Source: Streptomyces sp. JH14 (GTDB lineage: Bacteria; Actinomycetota; Actinomycetes; Streptomycetales; Streptomycetaceae). From it: DNA of 64,000 bases. The stretch is taken from NCBI RefSeq assembly GCF_029428675.1, contig NZ_JAJNEL010000001.1, positions 1,302,001-1,366,000 on the forward strand, in the 5' to 3' direction. Below, piece after piece: positions 23,992-32,554 of the stretch. Every line of letters starts with the position of its first letter. Within the stretch, counting starts at the first letter, position 1. The notes under the pieces are model-generated. The model did not search any database. It was not told where the DNA came from and was given only the letters and a program-made list of their open reading frames with translations. Made by a program: the position numbers and the translations under genes.

Positions 23992-26553
23992 TCAGTCGAA
24001 CGCCCCGGGCTTCCTGGTGCTGTTGCTCGGGAGCTGCTTGGTGGGGACGACCGTGATCGGCAGACCCTCCTCCCGGAACGCCTTGGCGGCGGCCTCGGCC
24101 ACGTCCGGATCGGAGAAGTGCCATTCGATGGCCTTGCCGCCGGCCGCCTCGACCTGAGCCCGGGCCTCCGTGACGAACTCGTTCTTGCCGGACGCGGTGA
24201 GGCTGCCCTTCTCGGTCTGCGAGAGGTACCCCTTGTAGCCGTTCTTCGCCTCCAGGAACGTCTGCCTGCTGGAGTCCCAGCCGTCGTACTCCACCGCCGG
24301 CTTGCCCTCCTTGGGGTGCGGCACGACGTACTCCCGGCCGCGCACGGTGCCGGTGACCTGCTCCTGGTAGCGGAGCCACGACTCGTTCTTCCAGTTGGGC
24401 GGGGGATTGCGGTCGCGGCTGGCCCAGTAGCCGGCGCCGTTGTCGGCGGATCCGTAGTCCGGCTTCTTGAGGTCCGCGGCCCAGTCCGGCGGGTTGTAGT
24501 TGCGCGGGTCGGAGGTGTCGTTGCGCCGGGGCTCGGGCCACTGCTTCTTGGCCAGCTCCGCCTTGGCCGCGCGGTCGGGCTCCTCGGCCCGCTTCTGCTC
24601 CAGGTGAGCCGCCCGCTCCTGTTCCCGGGCCTCCTTCGCCTTGGCCTCGGCGTCCTTGTCGCAGCCGTCGTCGGCGAGGATCACATGGCTCGGGGGTCCT
24701 GCGGCGAGCACCCCGGTTCCGGACCCGGATATCCCACCGGTGCCGCCGTAGCGCACCCGGGGGCCGAGAGCGATGCTGCAACCGGTCTTGCGTGCCGCGT
24801 CCTCGGCTTCGTCCGCCGCCTCGTCGGCCTCCTTGGCAGCCTTGCGGACACCGTCGATGTCCCCGACTTCGGCGGCCTTACGGGCCCGGCGTGCGGCGTT
24901 GCCCGCGTTCTCCGCGGCTTCGGCCACCTTCGCGGCGACCTTGCCGAGCTTGCCGAGCTTGCTGGCCTTGCCGACGACCTTCGCGACGTCGTAGCCGGGG
25001 ATGAAGAGCGATCCGACGTTCCAGACGACGTCGGTGACGGCCCGCGTCTTCTCCCCGTTGTTCCAGCGGTCCCGTACCTCGTCGCCGACGAACATGTCGT
25101 CGCCGACCTTCACCACGGTGTTGAACGACGCCTTGCCCCAGTCGCCGAGCGCACCGAGGTAGTCGCCCTTGCCCCACTTGCTCCCGGCGTCCTTGGAGTC
25201 CTGCATCCACGTGCTGCCCAGCTGCTTGCCGTAATCGGCCAGGCCGGACCAGGTCTCGGGCTTGAACAGGTCGATGATGCCGGTGACATCACCCCAGACA
25301 CCGTCGACGGCCAGGCCCTTGGCGACCTGGGTGGTGCGGTCCCATGCGCAGCCGAAGAAGCCCCAGCCGCCGCAGTCCTCCTTCTCGTCCCCGCCGTTCC
25401 CGGAGTCTCCGGAGTCGTCGGAGTCCGCGTCCGAGACGGGGGTGTCGTACGTGGCCTCGGGCTCGGTGCTGGTCTCGGGATAGGTGTCGGTGCCCGGTCC
25501 ATCGGGTCCGCCCGTGCCGCCACCGTCCGCGGTACCGCCGGTTGCGGTACCCCCACCGGAAGCGGTACCGCCCGTTCCGTTCGTACCGCCGGGTCCGTTC
25601 GCGCCGCCTGTTCCGTTCGTGCCGCCGCCGTCGGAGCCGCCGCTGCTGTTGGTCCCACCGGAAGCCGCGCCGCCTCCGCCGGCGCCGCCCGAGTCCGGAC
25701 CACCGGTGCCCGAGCCACCGGTGCCCGAGCCACCGGTCACGGCGCCGCCCGAGTCCGAACCACCGGTGTTCGAACCACCGGTGTTCGAACCACCGCCCAC
25801 AGCGCCGCCCGAGCCGGCGCCGCCCGCGACCGCGCTGCCACCCGCGGCGGAACCGCCGCCGGCCGAACCGCCCTTGTCGTCACCGGCCCCGACGGTGTCG
25901 CTGCCGGTACCCGCCGCCGGGCACGAGCTGCCGGTGAGGGAGCAGATCGCGGCCTGCAGGCGATCGGTGATCTGTCCGCCGACGCCGCTCAGCACGAGCG
26001 CCCCGATGAGCGCCACGACGATCAGGACGAGGCCCAGGTACTCCAGGGCCGTCTGCCCCCGGTCACGACGCCAGGTGATCATGTGGGCGAAGGAGAAGTC
26101 GGGCTTGTCCGCCCGCTCCTGCGTCGCGAGCCGGAACCACGCCCGGCTCTCCTTCCGGGTGAGGAACACCAGGATCAATGTGGGCACGAACAGCTGGGTG
26201 AAGCCGTGCACCGATCCGTCCGCGATGTTGCCCAGGCCGCCGAGGATCAGCCACACCTGCACGGCGATCAGGCCGCCCCATACACCTCGGCCACCGGTCC
26301 AGACGCGTCGCGACAGCAGCCAGCCGACGACTCCGGGCACTGCCGCGTACAGCGCGAGGCCGATGACGACGCCGCTCATCGCGTCCACGGCGAGGGCGGA
26401 GCCGAACAGGCCGAGACCGCCCAGCAGCGTTGCTCCGAGCAGGACATGGAGCAGAATCCGTGCCGAGCGAAGCGCCCGCGGCAGCTCCCGCCGCCCCTCG
26501 CCCGGCGCCGGGGCGCCGCCTCCGTACACGGGTATGCCACCGATCGCCGACAT
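23992..26553 (-). CDS. polymorphic toxin: membrane and pilin-like N terminus, Gly-rich linker, Tox-REase-5-like C terminus
   Basis: 853 aa multidomain protein. Residues 30-132 hold about four hydrophobic helices. Residues 160-205 resemble a TadE/Flp-type class III signal and helix (RRDRGQTALEYLGLVLIVV). Residues 225-360 are a GGS/GGT-repeat linker. Residues 395-540 look like a pre-toxin region (WGDVTGIIDLF, GKGDYLGALGDWGKASF, LFIPGYDVAK). Residues 540-670 are Ala/Glu/Lys-rich and helical. Residues 722-840 fit a Tox-REase-5 nuclease: WLRYQEQVTG, REYVV, VEYDGWD and FLEAKNGYKGYL with Glu768, Ala, Lys770 as the PD-(D/E)xK-like core. Predicted to be exported or surface-displayed and to cut nucleic acid. 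ATG 26553 has GGGGGAA before it. An immunity-like gene follows. Confidence 0.82.
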   Translation of the reverse strand: MSAIGGIPVYGGGAPAPGEGRRELPRALRSARILLHVLLGATLLGGLGLFGSALAVDAMSGVVIGLALYAAVPGVVGWLLSRRVWTGGRGVWGGLIAVQVWLILGGLGNIADGSVHGFTQLFVPTLILVFLTRKESRAWFRLATQERADKPDFSFAHMITWRRDRGQTALEYLGLVLIVVALIGALVLSGVGGQITDRLQAAICSLTGSSCPAAGTGSDTVGAGDDKGGSAGGGSAAGGSAVAGGAGSGGAVGGGSNTGGSNTGGSDSGGAVTGGSGTGGSGTGGPDSGGAGGGGAASGGTNSSGGSDGGGTNGTGGANGPGGTNGTGGTASGGGTATGGTADGGGTGGPDGPGTDTYPETSTEPEATYDTPVSDADSDDSGDSGNGGDEKEDCGGWGFFGCAWDRTTQVAKGLAVDGVWGDVTGIIDLFKPETWSGLADYGKQLGSTWMQDSKDAGSKWGKGDYLGALGDWGKASFNTVVKVGDDMFVGDEVRDRWNNGEKTRAVTDVVWNVGSLFIPGYDVAKVVGKASKLGKLGKVAAKVAEAAENAGNAARRARKAAEVGDIDGVRKAAKEADEAADEAEDAARKTGCSIALGPRVRYGGTGGISGSGTGVLAAGPPSHVILADDGCDKDAEAKAKEAREQERAAHLEQKRAEEPDRAAKAELAKKQWPEPRRNDTSDPRNYNPPDWAADLKKPDYGSADNGAGYWASRDRNPPPNWKNESWLRYQEQVTGTVRGREYVVPHPKEGKPAVEYDGWDSSRQTFLEAKNGYKGYLSQTEKGSLTASGKNEFVTEARAQVEAAGGKAIEWHFSDPDVAEAAAKAFREEGLPITVVPTKQLPSNSTRKPGAFD

Positions 26554-26706
26554 GCCTTGTTCCCCCAACCAGACCTGCCCACCAACGGGTTGATGACCAC
26601 TCAGGCTAGGGGCGGGACCGGGGGGACGTCTTGGGCCCCAGGGCCCAACTGCGGTCCCAAGGCGCCTCGGCAGGGCTCCGGTACGGCGGCGGCAGCGCCT
26701 CGGCCG

Positions 26707-27177
26707 TCAGCTCAGCACGAGGCGCAGCACGAGGTGGGTGCCGGTGCGCGGGTGGCCGGGATCCGGGGTCCAGCCCCGGTCGGTGTAGAAGGCCTGGGCG
26801 CGGGTGTTGTGCACGAAGACCTCCAGCCACGCGCTGTCCACTCCGGCCTGCCGCCAGGCGTCGACGCAGGCGGTGTGGAGTTCGGTGCCGACTCCCGAAC
26901 GCCAGCGGGACGGCGACACATGGAGCTGGGTGAGGTGCATGGCGCCGTCGCGTACGGCGTAGGCCGCGACGCCGGCCAGGGTTCCGTCCCGTTCGGCACA
27001 GAGCACGGTGGCGTCCGGGTGGCCGATCGCACGGGACCAGCCGGCGCGGCTGCGGCCGACTTCGGCGGACCCCGCGTACTCCTGCTCCGGGAGGTGGCCC
27101 CGGTAGTAGGTGGCGCGGGCCTCGGTGTGCAGCTCGACCACGGCGTCGAGATCGGCGGGCGTCGCAGTTCTGATCAT
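26707..27177 (-). CDS. GNAT-family N-acetyltransferase
   Basis: 156 aa, a single GNAT fold. MIRTATPADLDAVVELH opens the fold, LTQLHVSPSRWRSGVGTELH holds the acetyl-CoA pyrophosphate loop (R-x-x-G-V-G), and LEVFVHNTRAQAFYTDRGW is the usual motif B. Substrate unknown. No good ribosome-binding sequence precedes ATG 27177, so it may be leaderless. It is separated from the next minus-strand gene by a strong hairpin, hence probably has its own promoter. Confidence 0.87.
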   Translation of the reverse strand: MIRTATPADLDAVVELHTEARATYYRGHLPEQEYAGSAEVGRSRAGWSRAIGHPDATVLCAERDGTLAGVAAYAVRDGAMHLTQLHVSPSRWRSGVGTELHTACVDAWRQAGVDSAWLEVFVHNTRAQAFYTDRGWTPDPGHPRTGTHLVLRLVLS

Positions 27178-27263
27178 GCGGGGAGGGACGCGACAGGCCT
27201 GCCCGCGGTTGCGCCGGCCGGGTGGGCCGCGTGGGGCCGTCCGCTGCTGCGACGCGGGGAAAC

Positions 27264-27318
27264 GCATGCGGCCCGTCCGGCACTCCGGTCGGTACCGGAG
27301 TGCCGGACGGGCCGATGC
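27264..27318 (-). terminator. 21-bp stem hairpin after the DUF1349/aldehyde dehydrogenase operon
   Basis: The 21-base arm 27269-27289 pairs perfectly with 27294-27314 around a 4-base loop, with a further GCAT/ATGC extension after a bulge. It lies 60-115 bases past the stop of the minus-strand operon, so it is the probable end of that transcript. No U-run is present. Confidence 0.75.
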
Positions 27319-27379
27319 CCGGGTCCCGCCGCCTTGCCGCGCCCGGGCTCGGCGGCCGGGCGCGCGTGTGCGAGGCGGC

Positions 27380-27988
27380 TCAGCTGCCGTCGCGCAGGTC
27401 GTCGAGCCCGGCCGGCCGGAACGCGATCCGGTCGAACGACGCCTCGCAGCCCTCTCCGGTCGGCGACTGGACGAGGAAGCCGATCGACGCCTTCGCCCCG
27501 TCAGCGTCGCCGAGGGCGAAGACGCGGACGAAGGTCCACTTCTCGCCGTCGGCCGAGGCGTGGAAGGCATACGCGCTGCCGGTGCGGCTGAGCCGCAGCC
27601 AGAAGCTGTCGCCGTCCACGACGAAGGAGTTGACGTCGTCGGAGCGGCCGCGGGTGACCACGGTGCAGATGGTGGGGTCGGCCGGGGAGAGCTCCAGGCA
27701 GAGCTTCGCCCACTCCCGTTCCCCGACGTGCAGATAGAGCACCCCGGCGTCGAAGGCCGCGGCGAAGCCGACCTTCACCCGGGCGATCAGCTGGAAGTCG
27801 CCGTCCGGCGCGGCGCCGAGCAGGCGCGGAGCGTCGCTCGCCGGGTCGAGGGAGTGGCCACCGGGCGGTACGAACCGGTCCTGCCGGGCGCCCGCCCGTC
27901 CGGTCAGTACGCCGTCCTCGTACGTCCACTGCCCCTCGGGGCCGAACGGCCGCAGCTCGAAGGGGAGTTCCGGAACGGCCGCCGTCAT
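27380..27988 (-). CDS. DUF1349 concanavalin-like domain protein
   Basis: 202 aa, one beta-sandwich domain of the DUF1349 (regulation of phosphate/YdeN-like lectin fold) family. Recognisable strands are DFQLIARVKVGFAAAFDAGVLYLHVGE, VVTRGRSDDVNSFVVDGDSFWLRLSRTG and ASIGFLVQSPTGEGCEASF. There is no signal peptide, so it is cytoplasmic. The ATG overlaps the stop of the aldehyde dehydrogenase (ATGA), which implies co-expression. The same fold appears as a C-terminal domain in GH43 enzymes, including the one at 38613 in this window, so carbohydrate binding is a reasonable guess. Confidence 0.83.
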   Translation of the reverse strand: MTAAVPELPFELRPFGPEGQWTYEDGVLTGRAGARQDRFVPPGGHSLDPASDAPRLLGAAPDGDFQLIARVKVGFAAAFDAGVLYLHVGEREWAKLCLELSPADPTICTVVTRGRSDDVNSFVVDGDSFWLRLSRTGSAYAFHASADGEKWTFVRVFALGDADGAKASIGFLVQSPTGEGCEASFDRIAFRPAGLDDLRDGS

Positions 27989-29505
27989 GCCCGACGCCCG
28001 TCGACGCGGCGCGGCAGGCCCAGCGGGTTGTCCTCACGCAGCTCCGGCGGGAGCAGGGCCTCCGGCGTCGTCTGGTAGCTGACCGGGCGCAGCCAGCGCT
28101 CGATCGCGGTGGCGCCGACCGAGGTGGAGGTGGAGGTGGTGGCCGGGTAGGGGCCGCCGTGGTGCTGGGCGGGCGCGACCGCGACGCCGGTCGGCCAGCC
28201 GTTGACGAGGAGCCGGCCGGCCAGCGGGGTGAGGGCCTCGAGGAGGCCGGGGGCGTCGGTGTCGGCACCCTCGGTGGCGATCTGGAGGGTGGCGGTGAGG
28301 TTGCCGGGGAGCCGGGAGAGCACGGCGGTGATCTCGTCCTCGGAGGCGTACCGGGCGACGACGGTGACCGGGCCGAAGCACTCCTCCAGGAGCGCGTCGT
28401 GCGGGCCCTCGGTGGCCAGCAGGTGCGCCGGTACCGTCAGGAAGCCCGCGGACACGGTGTGGTCGCCGCCGGCGCCGGGGGTGACGGGCGCGTCCACCTC
28501 CGGGAGTTCGGCCCGGGCCCGTACCCCCGCGACGAAGGCGTCCCGCATCCGGTGGTCGAGCATGACCGCGGCCTCGCTGTCGCTGACCGCCGCGGTCAGC
28601 GACTTCAGCAGCCGGTCGCCGGTCTCGCCCGTCGGGGCCAGGACGAAGCCGGGCTTCGTGCAGAACTGGCCCACGCCCATGGTCATCGAGCCCGCCAGCC
28701 CGGCACCGATCTGCTCGCCGCGCTCGGCGGCGGCCGCCTCGGTGACCACGACGGGGTTGAGGGAGCCGAGCTCGCCGTGGAAGGGGATCGGGGCGGGCCG
28801 GGCGGCCGCCGCGTCGAACAGCGCCCTCCCGCCACGGATCGAGCCGGTGAATCCGGCGGCGGCCACGAGCGGGTGCTTGACCAGCTCGATGCCCGCCTCG
28901 AAGCCGTGGACCAGGATCAGTACGTCCTCGGGCAGGCCGACCTGGGCGGCGGCCCGGCGCAGCACGGAGGCGCACAGCTCGGAGGTGGCGGGGTGGTCGG
29001 GGTGCGCCTTGACGACGACCGGGCAGCCGGCCGCCAGGGCGCTGGCGGTGTCGCCGCCGGGCACCGAGAAGGCGAGCGGGAAGTTGCTGGCCGCGTAGAC
29101 AGCGACGACGCCGAGCGGGATCTTGTAGCGGCGCAGGTCGGGCCACGGCGGGGTCCGGGTGTCGTCCGCGTGGTCGATGTGGATGTCGAGGAAGGCGCCC
29201 TCGTCGACGACCTCCGCGAAGGCCCGCAGCTGGGCCGCGGTGCGGGCGAGTTCACCGGTGAGGCGGGCCGGGCCGAGCGCGGTCTCCGCGTCGGCGGCCT
29301 CGATGACGTGCTCCCCGGCCTCGGTGAGCAGATCGGCCGCGGTACGCAGGAAAGCGGCCCGTACGGTCCGGTCGGCGAGCGAGTTCCGTACAGCATGTGC
29401 TGCCCGGACGGCGCGGTCGACCTCCTCCGCTGTAGCCTCCACCGCAACCTGCTCACGCGGGTTCCCGGTGCGGGGGTCGACGCTCCAGACTGGTGCTGCT
29501 GCCAC
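27985..29505 (-). CDS. 2,5-dioxovalerate (alpha-ketoglutarate semialdehyde)-type aldehyde dehydrogenase
   Basis: 506 aa NAD(P)-dependent aldehyde dehydrogenase. The catalytic Cys282 lies in GVGQFCTKPGFVLAP, with general-base Glu245 in PFHGELGSLNP and Asn141 in YAASNFPLAFS. The GQFCTxPG signature is the one I associate with ketoglutarate-semialdehyde dehydrogenases that end oxidative pentose and uronate pathways. GTG 29505 has GGAAGG eight bases upstream and gives the normal N terminus. Divergent from an IclR gene over a nested palindrome. It would accept the product of the kdgD or DapA-type dehydratases at 50948 and 46011 (inference). Confidence 0.85.
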   Translation of the reverse strand: MAAAPVWSVDPRTGNPREQVAVEATAEEVDRAVRAAHAVRNSLADRTVRAAFLRTAADLLTEAGEHVIEAADAETALGPARLTGELARTAAQLRAFAEVVDEGAFLDIHIDHADDTRTPPWPDLRRYKIPLGVVAVYAASNFPLAFSVPGGDTASALAAGCPVVVKAHPDHPATSELCASVLRRAAAQVGLPEDVLILVHGFEAGIELVKHPLVAAAGFTGSIRGGRALFDAAAARPAPIPFHGELGSLNPVVVTEAAAAERGEQIGAGLAGSMTMGVGQFCTKPGFVLAPTGETGDRLLKSLTAAVSDSEAAVMLDHRMRDAFVAGVRARAELPEVDAPVTPGAGGDHTVSAGFLTVPAHLLATEGPHDALLEECFGPVTVVARYASEDEITAVLSRLPGNLTATLQIATEGADTDAPGLLEALTPLAGRLLVNGWPTGVAVAPAQHHGGPYPATTSTSTSVGATAIERWLRPVSYQTTPEALLPPELREDNPLGLPRRVDGRRA

Positions 29506-29532
29506 CGTGTTTCCTTCCGCTCCACTGCCACA

Positions 29533-29573
29533 GATCAGGAAGTTGTTCGGTATTCTGAACAGAGTTCCTGATC
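29533..29573. promoter_or_regulatory. nested palindromic operator between aldehyde dehydrogenase and iclR
   Basis: The outer arms GATCAGGAA (29533-29541) and TTCCTGATC (29565-29573) enclose inner arms GTTC (29545-29548) and GAAC (29557-29560) around an AT-rich centre. It lies 28 bases upstream of the dehydrogenase GTG and in the divergent spacer, so it is the probable IclR binding site. Confidence 0.7.
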
Positions 29574-29661
29574 GTGAATATGTAGGGACTCTATTTCCGG
29601 GCGTTCCGTGTTGGCAAGAAGTCGCAGGGATTCGCAAGTGGGCTGGAAGGGGCATAGGGCG

Positions 29662-30432
29662 ATGTCGGTTGCCGAGTCAGGTGGGGCACAGGTCAAGTCC
29701 GCGGTACGGACGGTGGAGCTGCTCGAGTACTTCGCCGGACGGCCCGGCATGCATTCGCTGGCGGCCGTGCAGGAAGCCGTCGGCTACCCCAAGTCGAGCC
29801 TCTACATGCTGCTGCGCACCCTGGTCGAGCTGGGCTGGGTGGAGACCGACGCGACGGGGACGCGGTACGGCATCGGCGTACGCGCCCTGCTGGTCGGCAC
29901 GTCGTACATCGACGGCGACGAGGTCGTCGCGGCCGCCCGCCCGACACTCGACCGGCTCTCCGACGACACCACGGAGACCATCCACCTGGCCCGCCTCGAC
30001 GGCACGAACGTGGTCTACCTCGCCACCCGCCAGTCCCAGCACTATCTGCGCCCCTTCACCCGCGTGGGCCGCCGGCTGCCCGCCCACTCCACCTCGCTCG
30101 GCAAGGCGCTGCTGGCCACCCACAGCGACGAGCAGGTCCGCAAGATGCTGCCAGAGACGCTGCCCGCGCTGACCGAGCACACCCTCACCGACCGCGAGAA
30201 GCTCATCGAGGAGCTGCACGTCATCCGCGAGCAGGGGTACGCCGTGGACCGCGAGGAGAACACCCTGGGGCTGCGCTGCTTCGGCATCGCGATCCCGTAC
30301 CGGACGCCGGCCCGCGACGCGATCAGCTGCTCGGTCCCGGTCGCCCGGCTCACCCCCGCGCACGAGCAGATGGTCAAGGACGCGCTGTTCGACGCGCGGG
30401 ACCGGCTGACGCTCGCCACCCGGAGGCTCTGA
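29662..30432 (+). CDS. IclR-family transcriptional regulator
   Basis: 256 aa. The N-terminal winged helix (KSAVRTVELLEYFAGRPGMHSLAAVQEAVGYPKSSLYMLLRTLVELGWVE) is followed by the IclR effector domain with DTTETIHLARLDGTNVVYLA, LPAHSTSLGKALLA and YAVDREENTLGLRCFGIAIP. ATG 29662 follows an AGGG sequence. The effector is probably an acidic sugar or semialdehyde related to the divergent dehydrogenase; that is inference. A GNAT gene follows 3 bp after the stop. Confidence 0.9.
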   Translation: MSVAESGGAQVKSAVRTVELLEYFAGRPGMHSLAAVQEAVGYPKSSLYMLLRTLVELGWVETDATGTRYGIGVRALLVGTSYIDGDEVVAAARPTLDRLSDDTTETIHLARLDGTNVVYLATRQSQHYLRPFTRVGRRLPAHSTSLGKALLATHSDEQVRKMLPETLPALTEHTLTDREKLIEELHVIREQGYAVDREENTLGLRCFGIAIPYRTPARDAISCSVPVARLTPAHEQMVKDALFDARDRLTLATRRL

Positions 30433-30435
30433 CCC

Positions 30436-30927
30436 ATGGGCACGGCCGAGGTGACGCTGCGCGAGGTGCGCGCCGGCGATCTGCCGCTCTTCTACGCGTA
30501 CATGTGCGACCCGGAGGCGGTCCGCACGGCCGCGTTCACGAGCGAGAACCCCGCGGACCGGGACGCGTTCGACGCCCACTGGGCGCGGCTGCTGGCCGAC
30601 AGCTCGATCGTGCTGCGTACGGTGCTGGCCGACGGTGCGGTGGTCGGCAGCGCCGGGGTGTACGGGCCCGCGGGCGACCGCCAGGTCACGTACTGGATCG
30701 ACCGGGCCCACTGGGGCCGCGGGCTCGCGACCGCCGCGCTGCGGGCGCTGCTCGACGTCGTACCGGAACGTCCGCTGCACGCGCGGGCGGCGGCTGACAA
30801 CACCGGATCGCGCCGGGTGCTGGAGAAGTGCGGCTTCACCGTCACGGGCGAGGACCGGGGCTTCGCGCACGCCCGCGGTGAACTGACCGACGAACTGCTC
30901 TTCACGCTGACGGCCCCGGCCGGCTGA
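30436..30927 (+). CDS. GNAT-family (RimJ/RimL-type) acetyltransferase
   Basis: 163 aa. VTLREVRAGDLPLFYAYMCDPEAVRTAAF is the typical RimJ/RimL opening. QVTYWIDRAHWGRGLATAALRALL carries the acetyl-CoA loop, and ARAAADNTGSRRVLEKCGF is the second motif. Starts 3 bp after iclR, so it is probably co-transcribed with it, although a functional link is not evident. It may acetylate a protein N terminus or a small amine. Confidence 0.87.
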   Translation: MGTAEVTLREVRAGDLPLFYAYMCDPEAVRTAAFTSENPADRDAFDAHWARLLADSSIVLRTVLADGAVVGSAGVYGPAGDRQVTYWIDRAHWGRGLATAALRALLDVVPERPLHARAAADNTGSRRVLEKCGFTVTGEDRGFAHARGELTDELLFTLTAPAG

Positions 30928-31018
30928 GAACCGGGGCCGGCCCGGGCCGTCTGAGAAAACGGTGAGAACCGGCACGGACGGGAACGCACCGGACCTCTCC
31001 GCGCGTCCCTCCAGCGGG

Positions 31019-32470
31019 ATGAACAGAACAATCAGGCGCGCTTCGGTCTTCTGTCTGCTCCTGGTCCTCGCCCTGCTGGGGCGGGCGACCTGGGTGCAGG
31101 CGTACCAGGCCCGAGCCCTCGCGGACGAGACACACAACCGGCGGAACACGATCGCGCAGTACGCGCAGCCGCTCGGCAACATCATCGTGGCCGGGTCACC
31201 GGTCACCGGATCGAAGAGGACCCGGGGCGGCGATCTCGCGTACAGACGCACGTACACCGAGGGCGAGCTCTACGCCGCCGTCACCGGGTACAGCTCGCAG
31301 GCGTACGGCGCGACCCAGCTGGAGGGGATCTACAGCCATGTGCTCGACGGCACCGACGACCGGCTGAAGAACCCGCTCGACGTGGTGACCGGCAAGCAGA
31401 CGGCGCCCGGCAACGTGCTGACGACGATCGACCCGGACGTACAGAAGGCGGCGTACGAGGCGCTCGGCGACGACAAGGGCGCGGCGGTCGCGATCGACCC
31501 GCGGACCGGGCAGATCCTGGGCATGGTCTCCACCCCTTCGTACGACCCCACCGGGATCAGCGGGACGTCGGACGGCGAGACATGGCAGAAGCTGCTCGCC
31601 GACCCGGACAAGCCCCTGGTCAACCGCGCGCTGCGGCAGCCGCTGGCGCCCGGTTCGACGTTCAAACTGGTGGTGGCGTCGGCGGCGCTGGAGAACGGCC
31701 TCTACAGCTCGGTCGACGAGCGCACGGAGAGCCCCGACCCTTACACACTGCCCGGCACGTCCAGGGTCCTGAAGAACGAGAGCGCCTCCGCACCCTGCGA
31801 GAACGCCACCCTGCGCACCGCGCTCCAGTACTCCTGCAACAACGTCTTCGCGAAGGTCGCCGCCGATCTCGGCGAGGACAAGGTGCGGGCGATGGCGGAG
31901 AAGTTCGGCTTCAACACGGAGAAGCTGGATGTGCCGGTGCGCGCCTCGACGAGCGTCTACCCGACCGGCATGGACAAGTCGTCGACGGCGCTGACGGGCA
32001 TCGGCCAGTTCGAGGTCACGGCGACCCCGCTGCAGATGGCGATGGTCTCCGCGGCCCTCGCCAACGGCGGTGAGCTGGCGGCGCCGCACATGGTGTCCGG
32101 GGTGACGGACGCGAAGGGCAACACCCTGCAGGACTTCACGGACGGCGACACCCGGCGGGTCGTCTCGGCCTCGACCGCCGAGCAGCTGCGCAGCGCGATG
32201 GTCACCGTCGTGGAGCAGGGCACCGGCACCAATGCCCGGATCGACGGGGCCGAGGTCGGCGGCAAGACGGGCACCGCGCAGAACGGCGTGGGCAACAGCA
32301 ACACCCCGTACGCCTGGTTCACCTCGTACGCCAAGGACGGGTCCACCGGCAAGGAGGTCGCGGTCGCCGTCGTCGTCGAGGACTCGGGCTCGGCACGCTC
32401 CGAGGTCAGCGGCAACGGGCTGGCTGCGCCGGTCGCGCAGAAGATGATGAGGGCGGCGCTCAAGGCGTGA
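31019..32470 (+). CDS. penicillin-binding protein (class B-like transpeptidase)
   Basis: 483 aa with one N-terminal membrane anchor (VFCLLLVLALLGRATWV). After a dimerisation-type region come the three penicilloyl-serine transferase motifs: S-T-F-K (Ser213, Lys216), S-C-N (Ser272 to Asn274) and K-T-G (Lys416). It is shorter than PBP2/PBP3 and has no transglycosylase or PASTA domain, like actinobacterial PbpA. It cross-links peptidoglycan on the outside of the membrane. I start at ATG 31019 because the anchor then begins a few residues in; a GTG at 30962 would add 19 residues without a better ribosome-binding sequence. No FtsW/RodA gene adjoins it, unlike the classic pbpA locus. Confidence 0.9.
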   Translation: MNRTIRRASVFCLLLVLALLGRATWVQAYQARALADETHNRRNTIAQYAQPLGNIIVAGSPVTGSKRTRGGDLAYRRTYTEGELYAAVTGYSSQAYGATQLEGIYSHVLDGTDDRLKNPLDVVTGKQTAPGNVLTTIDPDVQKAAYEALGDDKGAAVAIDPRTGQILGMVSTPSYDPTGISGTSDGETWQKLLADPDKPLVNRALRQPLAPGSTFKLVVASAALENGLYSSVDERTESPDPYTLPGTSRVLKNESASAPCENATLRTALQYSCNNVFAKVAADLGEDKVRAMAEKFGFNTEKLDVPVRASTSVYPTGMDKSSTALTGIGQFEVTATPLQMAMVSAALANGGELAAPHMVSGVTDAKGNTLQDFTDGDTRRVVSASTAEQLRSAMVTVVEQGTGTNARIDGAEVGGKTGTAQNGVGNSNTPYAWFTSYAKDGSTGKEVAVAVVVEDSGSARSEVSGNGLAAPVAQKMMRAALKA

Positions 32471-32478
32471 GAAGAGGC

Positions 32479-32521
32479 GTCCGGTCCGGCACGGTGGCCG
32501 GGGCCCCGTGCCGGACCGGAC
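32479..32521. terminator. bidirectional hairpin between PBP and NCS2 permease genes
   Basis: GTCCGGTCCGGCACGG (32479-32494) pairs perfectly with 32506-32521 over an 11-base loop. It lies between two convergent stops (32470 and 32555), so it can serve both transcripts. Confidence 0.78.
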
Positions 32522-32554
32522 GACGCGGCTGTGACGACGAGCTGCGCGGGGCGG

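Noticed and set aside
24118..27591. Very long plus-strand frame opposite the toxin gene
   Set aside because: It is the antisense of the Gly-rich toxin and its flanks; long shadow frames are normal at this GC content.
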